Below are positions 1-7,221 of a stretch of DNA of 44,307 nt, piece after piece (the first letter of the stretch is position 1; each line of letters begins with the position of its first letter). The stretch is taken from contig JAUNJZ010000021.1 in assembly GCA_030533085.1 (NCBI GenBank), forward strand, positions 1-44,307, read 5' to 3'. Source of the stretch: Synergistaceae bacterium (GTDB taxonomy: Bacteria > Synergistota > Synergistia > Synergistales > Synergistaceae). The notes under the pieces are model-generated. The model worked only from the letters and a program-made list of their open reading frames with translations, was not told where the DNA came from and ran no database searches. The translations under genes and the position numbers were made by a program.

Positions 1-55
1 CGCACGGTGGTGTGAGAGGTCGGCTGCTCAACTAATGGGTAGCCTCCTACTCGAT
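1..55 (+). mobile_element. 3' end of a bacterial group II intron (domain VI and part of domain V), truncated by window edge
   Basis: Bases 12-52 fold into a typical domain VI. An inner 8-bp stem (22-29 with 37-44) sits on an outer helix GAGAGG/CCTACTC that leaves A49 bulged out. A49 is seven bases from a proposed 3' splice site after AT at 54-55, which is where the lariat branch adenosine of group II introns lies. The first bases (CGCACGG) would be the 3' strand of domain V. The sequence also resembles, from memory, the conserved tail that follows LtrA-type maturase genes in bacteria. The maturase and the rest of the ribozyme must lie left of the window, so it cannot be told whether the intron is complete. 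Confidence 0.65.
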
Positions 56-76
56 AAAAGTTAGTCAGGAGTTCGT

Positions 77-143
77 TTATCTTTTCGACTGCCTCCTAAG
101 ATGCTCGAAGATAAAAAAATAAATTAGATAAGTTCTAATTTAT
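77..143. repeat. Two inverted repeats in the 3' flank of the intron
   Basis: The first pair is TTATCTTTTCGA (77-88) against TCGAAGATAA (105-114), a 10-bp match with two extra T in the left arm. The second is a perfect 10-bp hairpin, ATAAATTAGA (119-128) with TCTAATTTAT (134-143), loop of 5. The stretch 56-145 has no coding potential that I can see. The hairpins may be remains of a terminator array that the intron invaded, or a small structured RNA. Confidence 0.45.
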
Positions 144-145
144 AC

Positions 146-183
146 TTAAAGAGGAGAAGCGCCTATGCACTTCTCCTCTTTAA
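146..183. terminator. Strong perfect hairpin, probable bidirectional terminator
   Basis: TTAAAGAGGAGAAG (146-159) pairs without mismatch to CTTCTCCTCTTTAA (170-183), with a loop of 10. T-rich bases close both arms, so it could stop transcription from the intron side (plus) and from the tRNA unit (minus). Confidence 0.6.
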
Positions 184-185
184 AA

Positions 186-218
186 TTACCCGTATGACCT
201 CTAAGAGGGTACGGGGTA
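186..218 (-). terminator. Probable terminator of the tRNA-Gln/tRNA-Glu unit
   Basis: ACCCGTA (188-194) pairs with TACGGGGT (210-217), with an inner CCT/AGG stem. Read on the minus strand, the hairpin starts 4 bases after the tRNA-Glu CCA end and is followed by AATTTTA. Confidence 0.45.
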
Positions 219-221
219 TAT

Positions 222-297
222 TGGCAGTCCCTAGGAGATTCGAACTCCTGTTAACGGGCTGAGAACCCGCCGTCCTGGGCCCCTAGACGAAGGGACC
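222..297 (-). tRNA. tRNA-Glu (anticodon CUC)
   Basis: The minus strand folds as a full cloverleaf. The acceptor stem is GGTCCCT/AGGGACT, closing with a G-U pair at 1:72. The anticodon arm is GCGGG-TTCTCAG-CCCGT, giving anticodon CTC, and the T arm contains GTTCGAATC. The discriminator is G and the 3' CCA is encoded (222-224 on the plus strand). It lies 14 bases downstream of tRNA-Gln and is probably cotranscribed with it. Confidence 0.92.
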
Positions 298-311
298 AAC
301 ACGCTGTTGTA

Positions 312-385
312 TGGCTGGGGTACAAGGATTTGAACCTCGATTACCTGATCCAGAGTCAGGCGTGCTGCCGTTGCACCATACCCCA
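312..385 (-). tRNA. tRNA-Gln (anticodon CUG)
   Basis: The minus strand gives acceptor stem TGGGGTA/TACCCCA, anticodon arm CCTGA-CTCTGGA-TCAGG (anticodon CTG), T arm with GTTCAAATC, discriminator G and encoded CCA. It is the first gene of the two-tRNA unit. A second tRNA-Gln with anticodon UUG is at 24315, so this window carries both glutamine isoacceptors. Confidence 0.92.
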
Positions 386-404
386 ATTGGGCCGGACGAA
401 AAGT

Positions 405-432
405 ATTATATCTTAATTTACGATATTGTCAA
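405..432 (-). promoter_or_regulatory. Consensus promoter of the tRNA-Gln/tRNA-Glu unit
   Basis: On the minus strand a perfect TTGACA (432-427) and a perfect TATAAT (410-405) are separated by 16 bases. The predicted start is about 15 bases before tRNA-Gln. Confidence 0.85.
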
Positions 433-644
433 CGGCGGATATAAAAACTGTTATTAGTTCCTGAATTGCAAAAGTAAATGCAAGCTCAGAGGAGGTATGG
501 TGTTGCGTTAACTTCTGCGAAATTTGATGAAAACAAATGTGGCCGCCCTGGCAACTTTGCAAAGAGAGCTTGCATCTGCCGCCAATCTGGCATATAATAC
601 TTTGCTGTATGTAAGACGTATCAGAAGATCTGGAGGTGCAAGAA
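433..644. other. Intergenic region between the tRNA unit and rpmE
   Basis: No gene seen. It holds the rpmE promoter and a 10-bp perfect inverted repeat, ATGCAAGCTC (478-487) with GAGCTTGCAT (566-575). The right arm covers the -35 hexamer of that promoter. Confidence 0.5.
570..598 (+). promoter_or_regulatory. rpmE promoter
   Basis: TTGCAT (570-575), 17-base spacer, TATAAT (593-598). The expected start is near 605, leaving a leader of about 40 bases before the TTG start of rpmE. Confidence 0.75.
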
Positions 645-881
645 TTGAAAAAGGACATACACCCGAAATATGAAGTCTGCAAGGTGACCTGCGCCTGTGG
701 CAATACATTTGAGACAAAGTCCACAGTCGGCGATATGAGGGTTTCCGTCTGCAACGCCTGTCATCCTTTCTACACAGGCAAGAAGGGGCGCGTAATTGAA
801 GCCGGACGCCTCGAAAAGTTCCGTCAGAAGTACGCTGGCGTGAACTACGGGCAGAAGAGCGCGAAAGAGACTGCCGAATAG
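645..881 (+). CDS. rpmE: 50S ribosomal protein L31 (bL31), zinc-binding type
   Basis: A 78-residue protein beginning MKKDIHPKY, the usual L31 N-terminus. Four cysteines at positions 16, 18, 36 and 39 form the zinc site of the C+ class of bL31, which sits on the large subunit central protuberance. I chose TTG at 645 because GGAGG lies 8 bases upstream at 632-636 and it gives the family start; the GTG at 636 overlaps that ribosome binding site. It has its own promoter (570-598) and is followed by a hairpin terminator, so it may be largely monocistronic even though thyX follows closely. Confidence 0.95.
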   Translation: MKKDIHPKYEVCKVTCACGNTFETKSTVGDMRVSVCNACHPFYTGKKGRVIEAGRLEKFRQKYAGVNYGQKSAKETAE

Positions 882-893
882 CTTTTTTATTTG

Positions 894-929
894 AGAGGGG
901 GCGCTCGCTTGGCGAACTCCCCCTCTTTT
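894..929 (+). terminator. Terminator after rpmE
   Basis: AGAGGGGG (894-901) pairs with CCCCCTCT (919-926), followed by TTT. It is 12 bases after the rpmE stop. Confidence 0.65.
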
Positions 930-980
930 CTCATCTCTGCGACTGGAAGAAGAATTGTACGAAAAAGAATGGAGGCCCGT

Positions 981-1670
981 ATGCCCATTTATGTGAAGCT
1001 TATCGCCGCTACCCCTGAGGCCGACAAGGTCGTTGCCGCCGCGGCAAAGATATGTTACAGCCCGTCGGGGGCGGCGCAGATTCTCGAGGGGCTTGACCCG
1101 GCCAGAACGGCGTCGTTTTTGAAGATGCTGCGCGAGGCGGGGCATCTCTCGCCATTTGAGCACGCCTCTTTTACATTCGCCGTCGAAGGGCTGAGCCGCG
1201 TGGCGACGCACCAGCTTGTCCGTCACCGTTTGGCCAGCTATTCGCAGCAGAGCCAGCGTTATGTCGAGATGACGGGCAACAGCTGTATCGTGCCTCCCTC
1301 TGTGGCGCGCAGCGAAGAGGCTCTGGCGTTTTTCAGCGCTCAGGCCGAGGCCGCTCATGAATGTTATACAAAGCTTGTCGCCCTCGGTATTCCCAGGGAG
1401 GATGCGCGTTTTATCCTTCCTCACGGCGCGGAGACGCGGCTTGTGGCGACGATGAATGCACGCGAGCTTCATCACTTTTTCGCGCTCAGGCTTTGCCGCC
1501 GCGCCCAGTGGGAGATACGAGAGACGGCGAAGGAGATGCTGAAGGCCGTTCGCGCCGCCGCGCCGCAGCTTTTTGACTCCGCGGGGCCCTCCTGTGTCGT
1601 TGCCGGAAGGTGCGCTGAGGCGCACCCATGCGGCGAACCTTACAGGGATATGGAGCAGCTCCTTTCCTGA
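981..1670 (+). CDS. thyX: FAD-dependent thymidylate synthase ThyX
   Basis: Makes dTMP from dUMP using methylene-tetrahydrofolate, with FAD and NADPH as reductant; unrelated to ThyA. The 229-residue product carries the ThyX signature RHR-x7-S at residues 81-91 (RHRLASYSQQS), then QRY, which bind dUMP and flavin. A second conserved stretch, around residues 150-163, contains ILPHG and ETRLV, as in the family. The ATG at 981 is preceded by GGAGG at 971-975; an open frame extends upstream but crosses the rpmE terminator, so the longer start is rejected. The stop overlaps the next gene start (TGATG). Confidence 0.95.
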   Translation: MPIYVKLIAATPEADKVVAAAAKICYSPSGAAQILEGLDPARTASFLKMLREAGHLSPFEHASFTFAVEGLSRVATHQLVRHRLASYSQQSQRYVEMTGNSCIVPPSVARSEEALAFFSAQAEAAHECYTKLVALGIPREDARFILPHGAETRLVATMNARELHHFFALRLCRRAQWEIRETAKEMLKAVRAAAPQLFDSAGPSCVVAGRCAEAHPCGEPYRDMEQLLS

Positions 1671-2626
1671 TGAGGCTGATAAAGGCGATATTGCCGGTTA
1701 TAAATATTTCGCTGATGAACGCTGCCCCTGAGCGGATACCGATCGGAGGTCAGGCCGTCATTGAAGGCGTGCTGATGAAGGGGCCGGAGCATTGGGGGCT
1801 GGCGGTGAGGGAGCCTGGGGGCGCGATTCGTTTGAAATCATGGCTCGGCTCAGACTGGCTGAAACGCGGCTTCTGGAAATGTCCGGTCGTCAGGGGCTTC
1901 GCGACTATGGTGGAGATGATGCGGACAGGCATGAAGGCTTTGTCTATCTCCGCCGATATCAGTCTCGGTGAAGAAGAAAAAATATCTCCGATGGAGACTG
2001 CGCTTTCAATAGCGGTCGCCCTTGTCGGTGTGGTCGGCCTTTTTATCGCGCTGCCGATGTTCGTATCGGAGTATCTCAGCTCGCGCCTCGTCCTGTCCCA
2101 TATAGGCAGGAACATAACGGAGGGGGCCGCGCGCGGCGTGATTTTTATCGGTTATATAGCCGCGATATCGATGTGGAAGGATATAGCGCGCGTCTTTGAG
2201 TATCACGGCGCGGAGCATAAGACGATAAACGCGTATGAGCACGGCGCGCCTTTGACGCCGGAGAGCGCGGCCGCCTATTCCAGGATACACAGGCGCTGCG
2301 GAACTTCCTTTCTGATCGTCGTCATTGTGGTGAGCATAATGGTTTTCTCACTTGTCGGCGGAGGCTCCGTCCTCTGGCGCGTCGGCAGCCGCGTGCTGCT
2401 GCTGCCTCTTGTGACGGGGATTTCCTATGAGTTCATCAAGGGAGCGTCCAACTCGGACAGTTGGGGGAAGTATTGTATTATGCCGGCTCTTTCGCTTCAA
2501 TATATAACGACGCGCGAGCCTTCGCAGGATCAGCTGGAGGTCGCGCTTGCAGCGCTTGCCGTGGCGCTTGACCCCGGCAAGGACAATATGACAGGTGGTG
2601 CAGAAGAAAATGGAACTGATAGATAA
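1670..2626 (+). CDS. DUF1385 family membrane protein
   Basis: A 318-residue membrane protein of the DUF1385 family (function not established), often found beside prfA and prmC. It has the family hallmarks [14 protein letters not shown] near the N-terminus and [14 protein letters not shown] in the middle. Hydrophobic segments lie at about residues 100-128 and 150-165 and in the region after the histidine motif. The ATG at 1670 overlaps the thyX stop, suggesting translational coupling. A start further upstream (about 1628) or the ATG at 1715 cannot be excluded. Its 3' end overlaps prfA by 17 bases. The conserved His/Glu/Lys motif looks like a metal or catalytic site, but this is inference. Confidence 0.88.
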   Translation: MRLIKAILPVINISLMNAAPERIPIGGQAVIEGVLMKGPEHWGLAVREPGGAIRLKSWLGSDWLKRGFWKCPVVRGFATMVEMMRTGMKALSISADISLGEEEKISPMETALSIAVALVGVVGLFIALPMFVSEYLSSRLVLSHIGRNITEGAARGVIFIGYIAAISMWKDIARVFEYHGAEHKTINAYEHGAPLTPESAAAYSRIHRRCGTSFLIVVIVVSIMVFSLVGGGSVLWRVGSRVLLLPLVTGISYEFIKGASNSDSWGKYCIMPALSLQYITTREPSQDQLEVALAALAVALDPGKDNMTGGAEENGTDR

Positions 2627-3683
2627 GCTGAAGGAGATTGAGGAAAGCTATCGCGAGCTTGAAAAGAAGATGGCTGACCCGGCGGTAGCGAATGACCCTC
2701 ACGAGATGCAGCTGCTTGGCAAAAAGCATGTTGAGCTGACGCCGATCGTCGATGCCTTTTCCCTCTATGAATCGGTGCTGAAGGGCATAGCCGACGCGAA
2801 AGAGATGATAGGCGGCGACGACGAGGATATGCGCGGGCTGGCCGCGGAGGAACTTACGGAGCTTGAGGCGCGGCTGCCGGATTTGGAAAGGGATATTCGC
2901 GTCCTGCTGCTGCCTAAGGATATGAACGACGACAAGAGCGTCATTATAGAAATTCGCGGCGGCGCAGGCGGCGATGAGGCGGCTCTTTTCTCCGCCGACC
3001 TTTTCCGCATGTATACGCGCTTCGCGGAACGCCAGCGCTGGAAGACGGAGATTATCTCCGGTAGCGAGACCGGCATCGGCGGCTTTAAGGAAATCGTTTT
3101 CCGCGTTGACGGCGTAGGGGCTTTCAGTATGCTCAAATTTGAAAGCGGCGTCCATCGCGTGCAGCGCGTTCCCGAGACGGAGGCAAGCGGACGGATACAC
3201 ACGTCGACGGCCACTGTGGCGGTTCTGCCCGAGGCCGCCGAGGTCGATGTCGAGGTGCGAAGCGAGGATCTGAAGATAGACACCTACCGCTCGAGCGGAG
3301 CCGGCGGACAGCATGTCAATATGACTGATTCCGCCGTGCGTATAACGCATATTCCCTCCGGCATAGTCGTCACCTGTCAGGACGAGCGCTCGCAGATAAA
3401 GAACAGGGCGAAGGCCATGCAGTTCCTGCGCGCGAAGCTTTACGACGCGGAGCTTCAGCGGCAGAACGCCGAGATGGCCGCCGAGCGCAAGGGGCAGGTA
3501 GGGACGGGAGACAGGGCAGAGCGCATACGCACCTACAATTACCCGCAGAACCGCCTCTCCGACCACAGGATAAATCTGACGCTTTACAAGCTGGATCAGA
3601 TACTTGACGGCGATATGTACGAGCTGATAAGTATGCTCTCCGAGGCCGACCAGGCGGAAAAGCTCAAAGCTCTTTCGGTATAG
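2610..3683 (+). CDS. prfA: Peptide chain release factor 1
   Basis: Recognises UAA and UAG in the ribosomal A site and triggers peptidyl-tRNA hydrolysis. The 357-residue length is normal. GGQ is at residues 232-234, within GAGGQHVN, and the segment before it ([20 protein letters not shown]) is RF1-type rather than RF2-type. The ATG at 2610 gives the normal N-terminus [16 protein letters not shown] at 2593-2598 may be the ribosome binding site. The next gene, prmC, encodes the methylase that modifies the GGQ glutamine, so target and modifier are adjacent with a 4-base gap. Confidence 0.95.
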   Translation: MELIDKLKEIEESYRELEKKMADPAVANDPHEMQLLGKKHVELTPIVDAFSLYESVLKGIADAKEMIGGDDEDMRGLAAEELTELEARLPDLERDIRVLLLPKDMNDDKSVIIEIRGGAGGDEAALFSADLFRMYTRFAERQRWKTEIISGSETGIGGFKEIVFRVDGVGAFSMLKFESGVHRVQRVPETEASGRIHTSTATVAVLPEAAEVDVEVRSEDLKIDTYRSSGAGGQHVNMTDSAVRITHIPSGIVVTCQDERSQIKNRAKAMQFLRAKLYDAELQRQNAEMAAERKGQVGTGDRAERIRTYNYPQNRLSDHRINLTLYKLDQILDGDMYELISMLSEADQAEKLKALSV

Positions 3684-3687
3684 CGGC

Positions 3688-4536
3688 TTGCGGCTGCGGG
3701 AGCTTAGGCGGCTCTGCCGCGCCCAACTTCTGGAATCGCGGACGGCGCGTCCGGAGTATTGCGCCGACCTTATAATATCAAAAAAGCTCGGGCTGGACAG
3801 AGCCTCTCTGTTATATAAAGACTGTGATATCCCCGAAGATGTCTGCGAGGGGATTTTTTTCATGATAAAAAAACGCGCCTCCGGCGTGCCGCTCGCCTAT
3901 GTGCTGCATGAGGCGGAATTTTTCGGCTACCCTTTCCATGTCGGACGCGGCGTTCTCATTCCGCGCCCGGAGACTGAGCTGCTTGTCGAAGCGGCGCTGG
4001 AATATTTTCCGCCGGGGCGCGCTGCATCTTTCGCCGACTGGTGTACCGGCAGCGGCTGCATCGCCATTTCGCTGCTGCTGGAAAACAGCGCGCTCACGGG
4101 TGCGGCGGTCGATATCAGCGCTTCTGCTCTGCGTTGGGCGGCTATCAACAGGAGGGCGCATGGGGTGGAGGAAAGGCTCTCCCTTATTCGCTGCGGCGAG
4201 CCGTCGCTTGCGCCGATCGAAAAAAATTCCCTCGATTTTATCACGGCGAACCCTCCCTATATCCCCGAGGATGAAATGGCCGGATTGATGAGCGAAGTAC
4301 GCTGCTATGAACCGCATATTGCCCTTGACGGAGGGGCGGATGGGCTGTTATTGTACAGGAAGTTTTTCAGCTCTTTTCCCGCCCTTCTCAAGCCCGGTGG
4401 GCTGCTTTTTTTTGAGACGGCGGGGGAGCGTCAGATTTGTTCGCTTGAGCGGCTGGCCTCCGCTGAATTTAGTCTTGTGCATAAAATTTCGGATTATAAT
4501 GGAATAATTCGCCATGTAATATGGCGTAAATCATAA
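3688..4536 (+). CDS. prmC: Peptide chain release factor N5-glutamine methyltransferase
   Basis: Methylates the glutamine of the GGQ motif in release factors, using S-adenosylmethionine. The 282-residue product has an N-terminal helical domain and a Rossmann methyltransferase domain with a glycine-rich SAM loop (WCTGSGCIAI, about residues 113-122). The diagnostic NPPYIP motif follows at about residues 189-194. The proposed start is TTG at 3688, four bases after the prfA stop, and no better in-frame start is seen. It is probably cotranscribed with prfA and ends the rpmE-prmC translation cluster. Confidence 0.92.
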   Translation: MRLRELRRLCRAQLLESRTARPEYCADLIISKKLGLDRASLLYKDCDIPEDVCEGIFFMIKKRASGVPLAYVLHEAEFFGYPFHVGRGVLIPRPETELLVEAALEYFPPGRAASFADWCTGSGCIAISLLLENSALTGAAVDISASALRWAAINRRAHGVEERLSLIRCGEPSLAPIEKNSLDFITANPPYIPEDEMAGLMSEVRCYEPHIALDGGADGLLLYRKFFSSFPALLKPGGLLFFETAGERQICSLERLASAEFSLVHKISDYNGIIRHVIWRKS

Positions 4537-4604
4537 AAAACAATATAATCGTATATGAAGAAATGGATATTCGACAAAATCAGTATAAGAAAGGACGTTC
4601 AGAT

Positions 4605-5801
4605 ATGGAAAAGAGAGAACTTGTAATACTTGGCGCAGGCCCCGCGGGACTGGCGGCGGCGGTGTACGGACGCCGCGCCGGACTTGATACGCTCATTCTC
4701 GAAAAGGGAATACCGGGCGGACAGATCAACATCACAGACGAGATAGAAAACTGGCCGGGAACGATTCATTCCACAGGCTCGGAGCTTGGCGAGACTTTCC
4801 GCAAACATGCGGAGCATTTCAAGACTGAGTTCAGAGACTGCACCATTCAGAAGATAGACTTGCGCAACGGCAGCAAGATCGTCGTGACGGATAAAGGCGA
4901 GATCGAGGCCGAGGCTGTCATCATAGCCACCGGCGCGAGCTTCAGAAAACTCGGCTGCCCCGGCGAGGCGGAATTTACCGGCGCGGGGGTCAGCTATTGC
5001 GCGGTCTGCGACGCCGCCTTCTTTGAAGGGGAGACGATTGCGGTCGTAGGCGGCGGCAACGTCGCTGTCGAAGAGGCGGGATATCTTACCCGTTTTGCCG
5101 ATAAGGTCTACATCATTCACCGCCGCGACGAGTGGAGAGCCGACCGTCTGGCTGTAGAGCAGGCGCTTGCCAATCCCAAGATAGTCCCGATCTGGAATTC
5201 CGTCGTTGAGTCGATAGAGGGCGAAGGGGTCGTTGAGAAGCTTGTGCTGAAAAATGTCAAGACCGGCGAGATATCCGACCTGCCGGTGGCCGGCTGCTTC
5301 GTATTCGTTGGAACTGAGCCGAACGTCTCATATCTCGAGCCGGAAAATTCCGTCGTCAAACAGACGCGCGGCGGCTGGATCGAGACAAATGACAAGATGG
5401 AGACCTCCGTCGAGGGAATCTTCGCAGCCGGAGATGTGCGCGAAAAGTATCTGCGTCAGGTCGTGACGGCGGCGGCAGACGGAGCTATCGCTGCGATGGC
5501 CGCTTACGCCTACATCACAGAGCAGCTTCATCTGCGCTCGGTGCTTATCGACCCGGACGAGGTCGTAGCTCTCTTCACCTCCAGCATCGACCAGGATCAG
5601 GTCAAGCTGCAAGTCGAGGCGGAGAAGTACGCGAAGGAAAGCGGCAAGAAGATAGCCTTCATCGACGGCTACAGGAACGGCAAGATGGTCGAGAAGCTGG
5701 GAATAGCTCAGCTCCCGATGATAGTCGAGATGAAAAAGGGCGAGATGGTGCGCTTCGAGAAGCCGGCGACTGTCGACGACGTGAAGAAGTTCGTCGCGTA
5801 A
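4605..5801 (+). CDS. trxB: Thioredoxin reductase with C-terminal thioredoxin-like domain lacking CxxC
   Basis: Flavoprotein that moves electrons from NADPH to thioredoxin. Residues 1-310 are a standard TrxB: FAD loop GAGPAG (10-15), PGGQ (about 38-41), redox pair C132-x-x-C135 (CAVC), NADPH loop GGGNVA near 150, and a second FAD motif ending GDVR. The 398-residue length exceeds the usual 310-320. The extra 85 or so residues resemble a thioredoxin fold, with LPMIVEMKKGE matching the cis-proline strand of thioredoxin, but where CGPC would be the sequence reads TSSI. The ATG at 4605 with AAAGGA at 4590-4595 is preferred over the upstream ATG at 4563. A TATAAT lies at 4544-4549 but with no convincing -35. 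Confidence 0.93.
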   Translation: MEKRELVILGAGPAGLAAAVYGRRAGLDTLILEKGIPGGQINITDEIENWPGTIHSTGSELGETFRKHAEHFKTEFRDCTIQKIDLRNGSKIVVTDKGEIEAEAVIIATGASFRKLGCPGEAEFTGAGVSYCAVCDAAFFEGETIAVVGGGNVAVEEAGYLTRFADKVYIIHRRDEWRADRLAVEQALANPKIVPIWNSVVESIEGEGVVEKLVLKNVKTGEISDLPVAGCFVFVGTEPNVSYLEPENSVVKQTRGGWIETNDKMETSVEGIFAAGDVREKYLRQVVTAAADGAIAAMAAYAYITEQLHLRSVLIDPDEVVALFTSSIDQDQVKLQVEAEKYAKESGKKIAFIDGYRNGKMVEKLGIAQLPMIVEMKKGEMVRFEKPATVDDVKKFVA

Positions 5802-5855
5802 GCCGAAACATAAAAGCTGGCGCGCCGCCGGCAAAATTCGATTTTTTGTTCCGAG

Positions 5856-5888
5856 ATCCGCTGAAAGCCTGATTTTCAGCGGATTTTT
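5856..5888 (+). terminator. trxB terminator
   Basis: Perfect 11-bp stem, ATCCGCTGAAA (5856-5866) with TTTCAGCGGAT (5874-5884), then a T run to 5888. Confidence 0.85.
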
Positions 5889-5961
5889 GCATATAATCGC
5901 TCCATTCGCCCTTCGCTTTTTTACCTCCGCCGCTTTTCCGCGTCATTCAGGTCGATTCCCG

Positions 5962-5991
5962 TTGCGCCGCCGCTCCTTTCATTTGTATAAT
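5962..5991 (+). promoter_or_regulatory. Promoter of the M48 protease gene
   Basis: TTGCGC (5962-5967), 18-base spacer, perfect TATAAT (5986-5991). It follows the trxB terminator and precedes a leader of about 55 bases that contains a small overlapping open frame (6009-6056). Confidence 0.6.
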
Positions 5992-6008
5992 AGGGACGGG
6001 AGGGAGCG

Positions 6009-6056
6009 ATGATATTTTTCGAGCCGATATTTCGCATTGGGGGCAGCAGAGGATGA
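6009..6056 (+). CDS. Possible 15-residue leader peptide
   Basis: ATG at 6009 follows GGGAGGGAG (5998-6006). It reads 15 codons, MIFFEPIFRIGGSRG, to a TGA that overlaps the ATG of the M48 gene (ATGA at 6053-6056). The arrangement fits translational coupling, but there is no evidence that it is expressed or conserved. Confidence 0.25.
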   Translation: MIFFEPIFRIGGSRG

Positions 6057-7162
6057 AAAAAATATTAACGACCCTTTTTATTCTCTCCGTTATGCTCTTT
6101 TCCTGTGCGCCGGCTTTTGCCGCCGCGTCGCCGGAACCGAGCGATAAGACGATAAAGAGGGAGATAAAGATTGGACGCAAGGGCGCGAAGGAGATAGAAA
6201 AACATATACCGCGGGTTCTCGACCCGGCGGCCGAGGCGCGGCTGGCAATGATCGCGGCGAAGCTTACGCCGCATTTGCAGCGCGACCTTGAATACAGCGT
6301 GCGGATACTTGATATGAAGGAGCCTAACGCCTTCGCCCTTCCCGGCGGCCGCACGTATATCACGACAGGTATGCTCGATTTTCTCAGGAGCGAGGATGAG
6401 ATAGCCGCTGTGCTGTGCCATGAGTTTGTTCACGCCGACCGCGCTCACGGCATTATTCAGGCCAGACGCAACAACCGTCTCACTCTTCTTTCCATAGCGG
6501 GGCTGATAGCGGCCACGCAGGCCGGAGATTCCGGCGCGGGGGTGGCGGCGATGGCGAGCGGCATTCAAACGGCGCTGATGAACAGCTACAGCATCGACCT
6601 TGAGAAGGAGGCGGATTCCATGGGGATAGACGTCCTCCGCCGCGCCGGCTATAACCCGGCCGCGATGCTGACGATGATGGAGCGGATGAAGGTCGAGAAG
6701 CTCAAACGCGCGCAGTATCAGCTGGGAATTTACCAGACTCACCCGGAGGAGGATGAGCGCGTAGAGGCGGCTCTTAAATATCTGCGCGACAACGGCATTG
6801 ACATACAGCGGCGCGACGTGGTTCAGACGCTGCAAGTGAGCGTGAGGGAGCAATCAGGCGACGTGCGGCTCTATGTGGACGGCGCGGCTCTCCTTTCCGC
6901 TCCCGCCACGGAGGATTCGCTGCGCCTCTTCTCCGAGCTTGGCGAGAGGCTTGACGGAACGCTGGAGCTCGAGCTGCTGCCCTATGACATAAAGATAATC
7001 GGAGACAGCGGCGCGCAGTCTCTGGTAATCAGGCGCGACACCATTCTCCGGGAGGAGGAACTGCTTTCCGGCATGCCCTCGCTCTCCGAGCTGCGCGACC
7101 GTATCAACAACGCGGTAAACGATTCGCGGCGCGGAAATATGCTGACGGATTATTATCAATGA
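6053..7162 (+). CDS. Exported M48 family zinc metalloprotease
   Basis: A 369-residue protein with an N-terminal export signal (MKK, then a hydrophobic stretch to about residue 22 ending AFA-A). LFSC inside this signal also resembles a weak lipobox, so membrane anchoring is possible. HEFVH at about residues 123-127 and EKEAD near 183-187 supply the gluzincin zinc ligands and catalytic Glu. The surrounding pattern (NAFALPGG, then AVLCHEFVHADRAHG) is that of the BepA/LoiP group of periplasmic M48 proteases, which act in outer membrane protein quality control. The tetratricopeptide tail of BepA is absent; residues 245-369 match no domain I know. It has its own promoter, and dnaX follows after 59 bases. 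Confidence 0.85.
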   Translation: MKKILTTLFILSVMLFSCAPAFAAASPEPSDKTIKREIKIGRKGAKEIEKHIPRVLDPAAEARLAMIAAKLTPHLQRDLEYSVRILDMKEPNAFALPGGRTYITTGMLDFLRSEDEIAAVLCHEFVHADRAHGIIQARRNNRLTLLSIAGLIAATQAGDSGAGVAAMASGIQTALMNSYSIDLEKEADSMGIDVLRRAGYNPAAMLTMMERMKVEKLKRAQYQLGIYQTHPEEDERVEAALKYLRDNGIDIQRRDVVQTLQVSVREQSGDVRLYVDGAALLSAPATEDSLRLFSELGERLDGTLELELLPYDIKIIGDSGAQSLVIRRDTILREEELLSGMPSLSELRDRINNAVNDSRRGNMLTDYYQ

Positions 7163-7221
7163 CGACCACAAAGGAGGGATTTCCTGTAAAATGTAATATG
7201 TAAACGAGGGGGAGTTTTTCT

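Noticed and set aside
4475-4549. trxB promoter from TTGTGC or TATAAT elements
   Set aside because: The two TATAAT hexamers (4495, 4544) lack a -35 at usable spacing; kept only as a remark under trxB.
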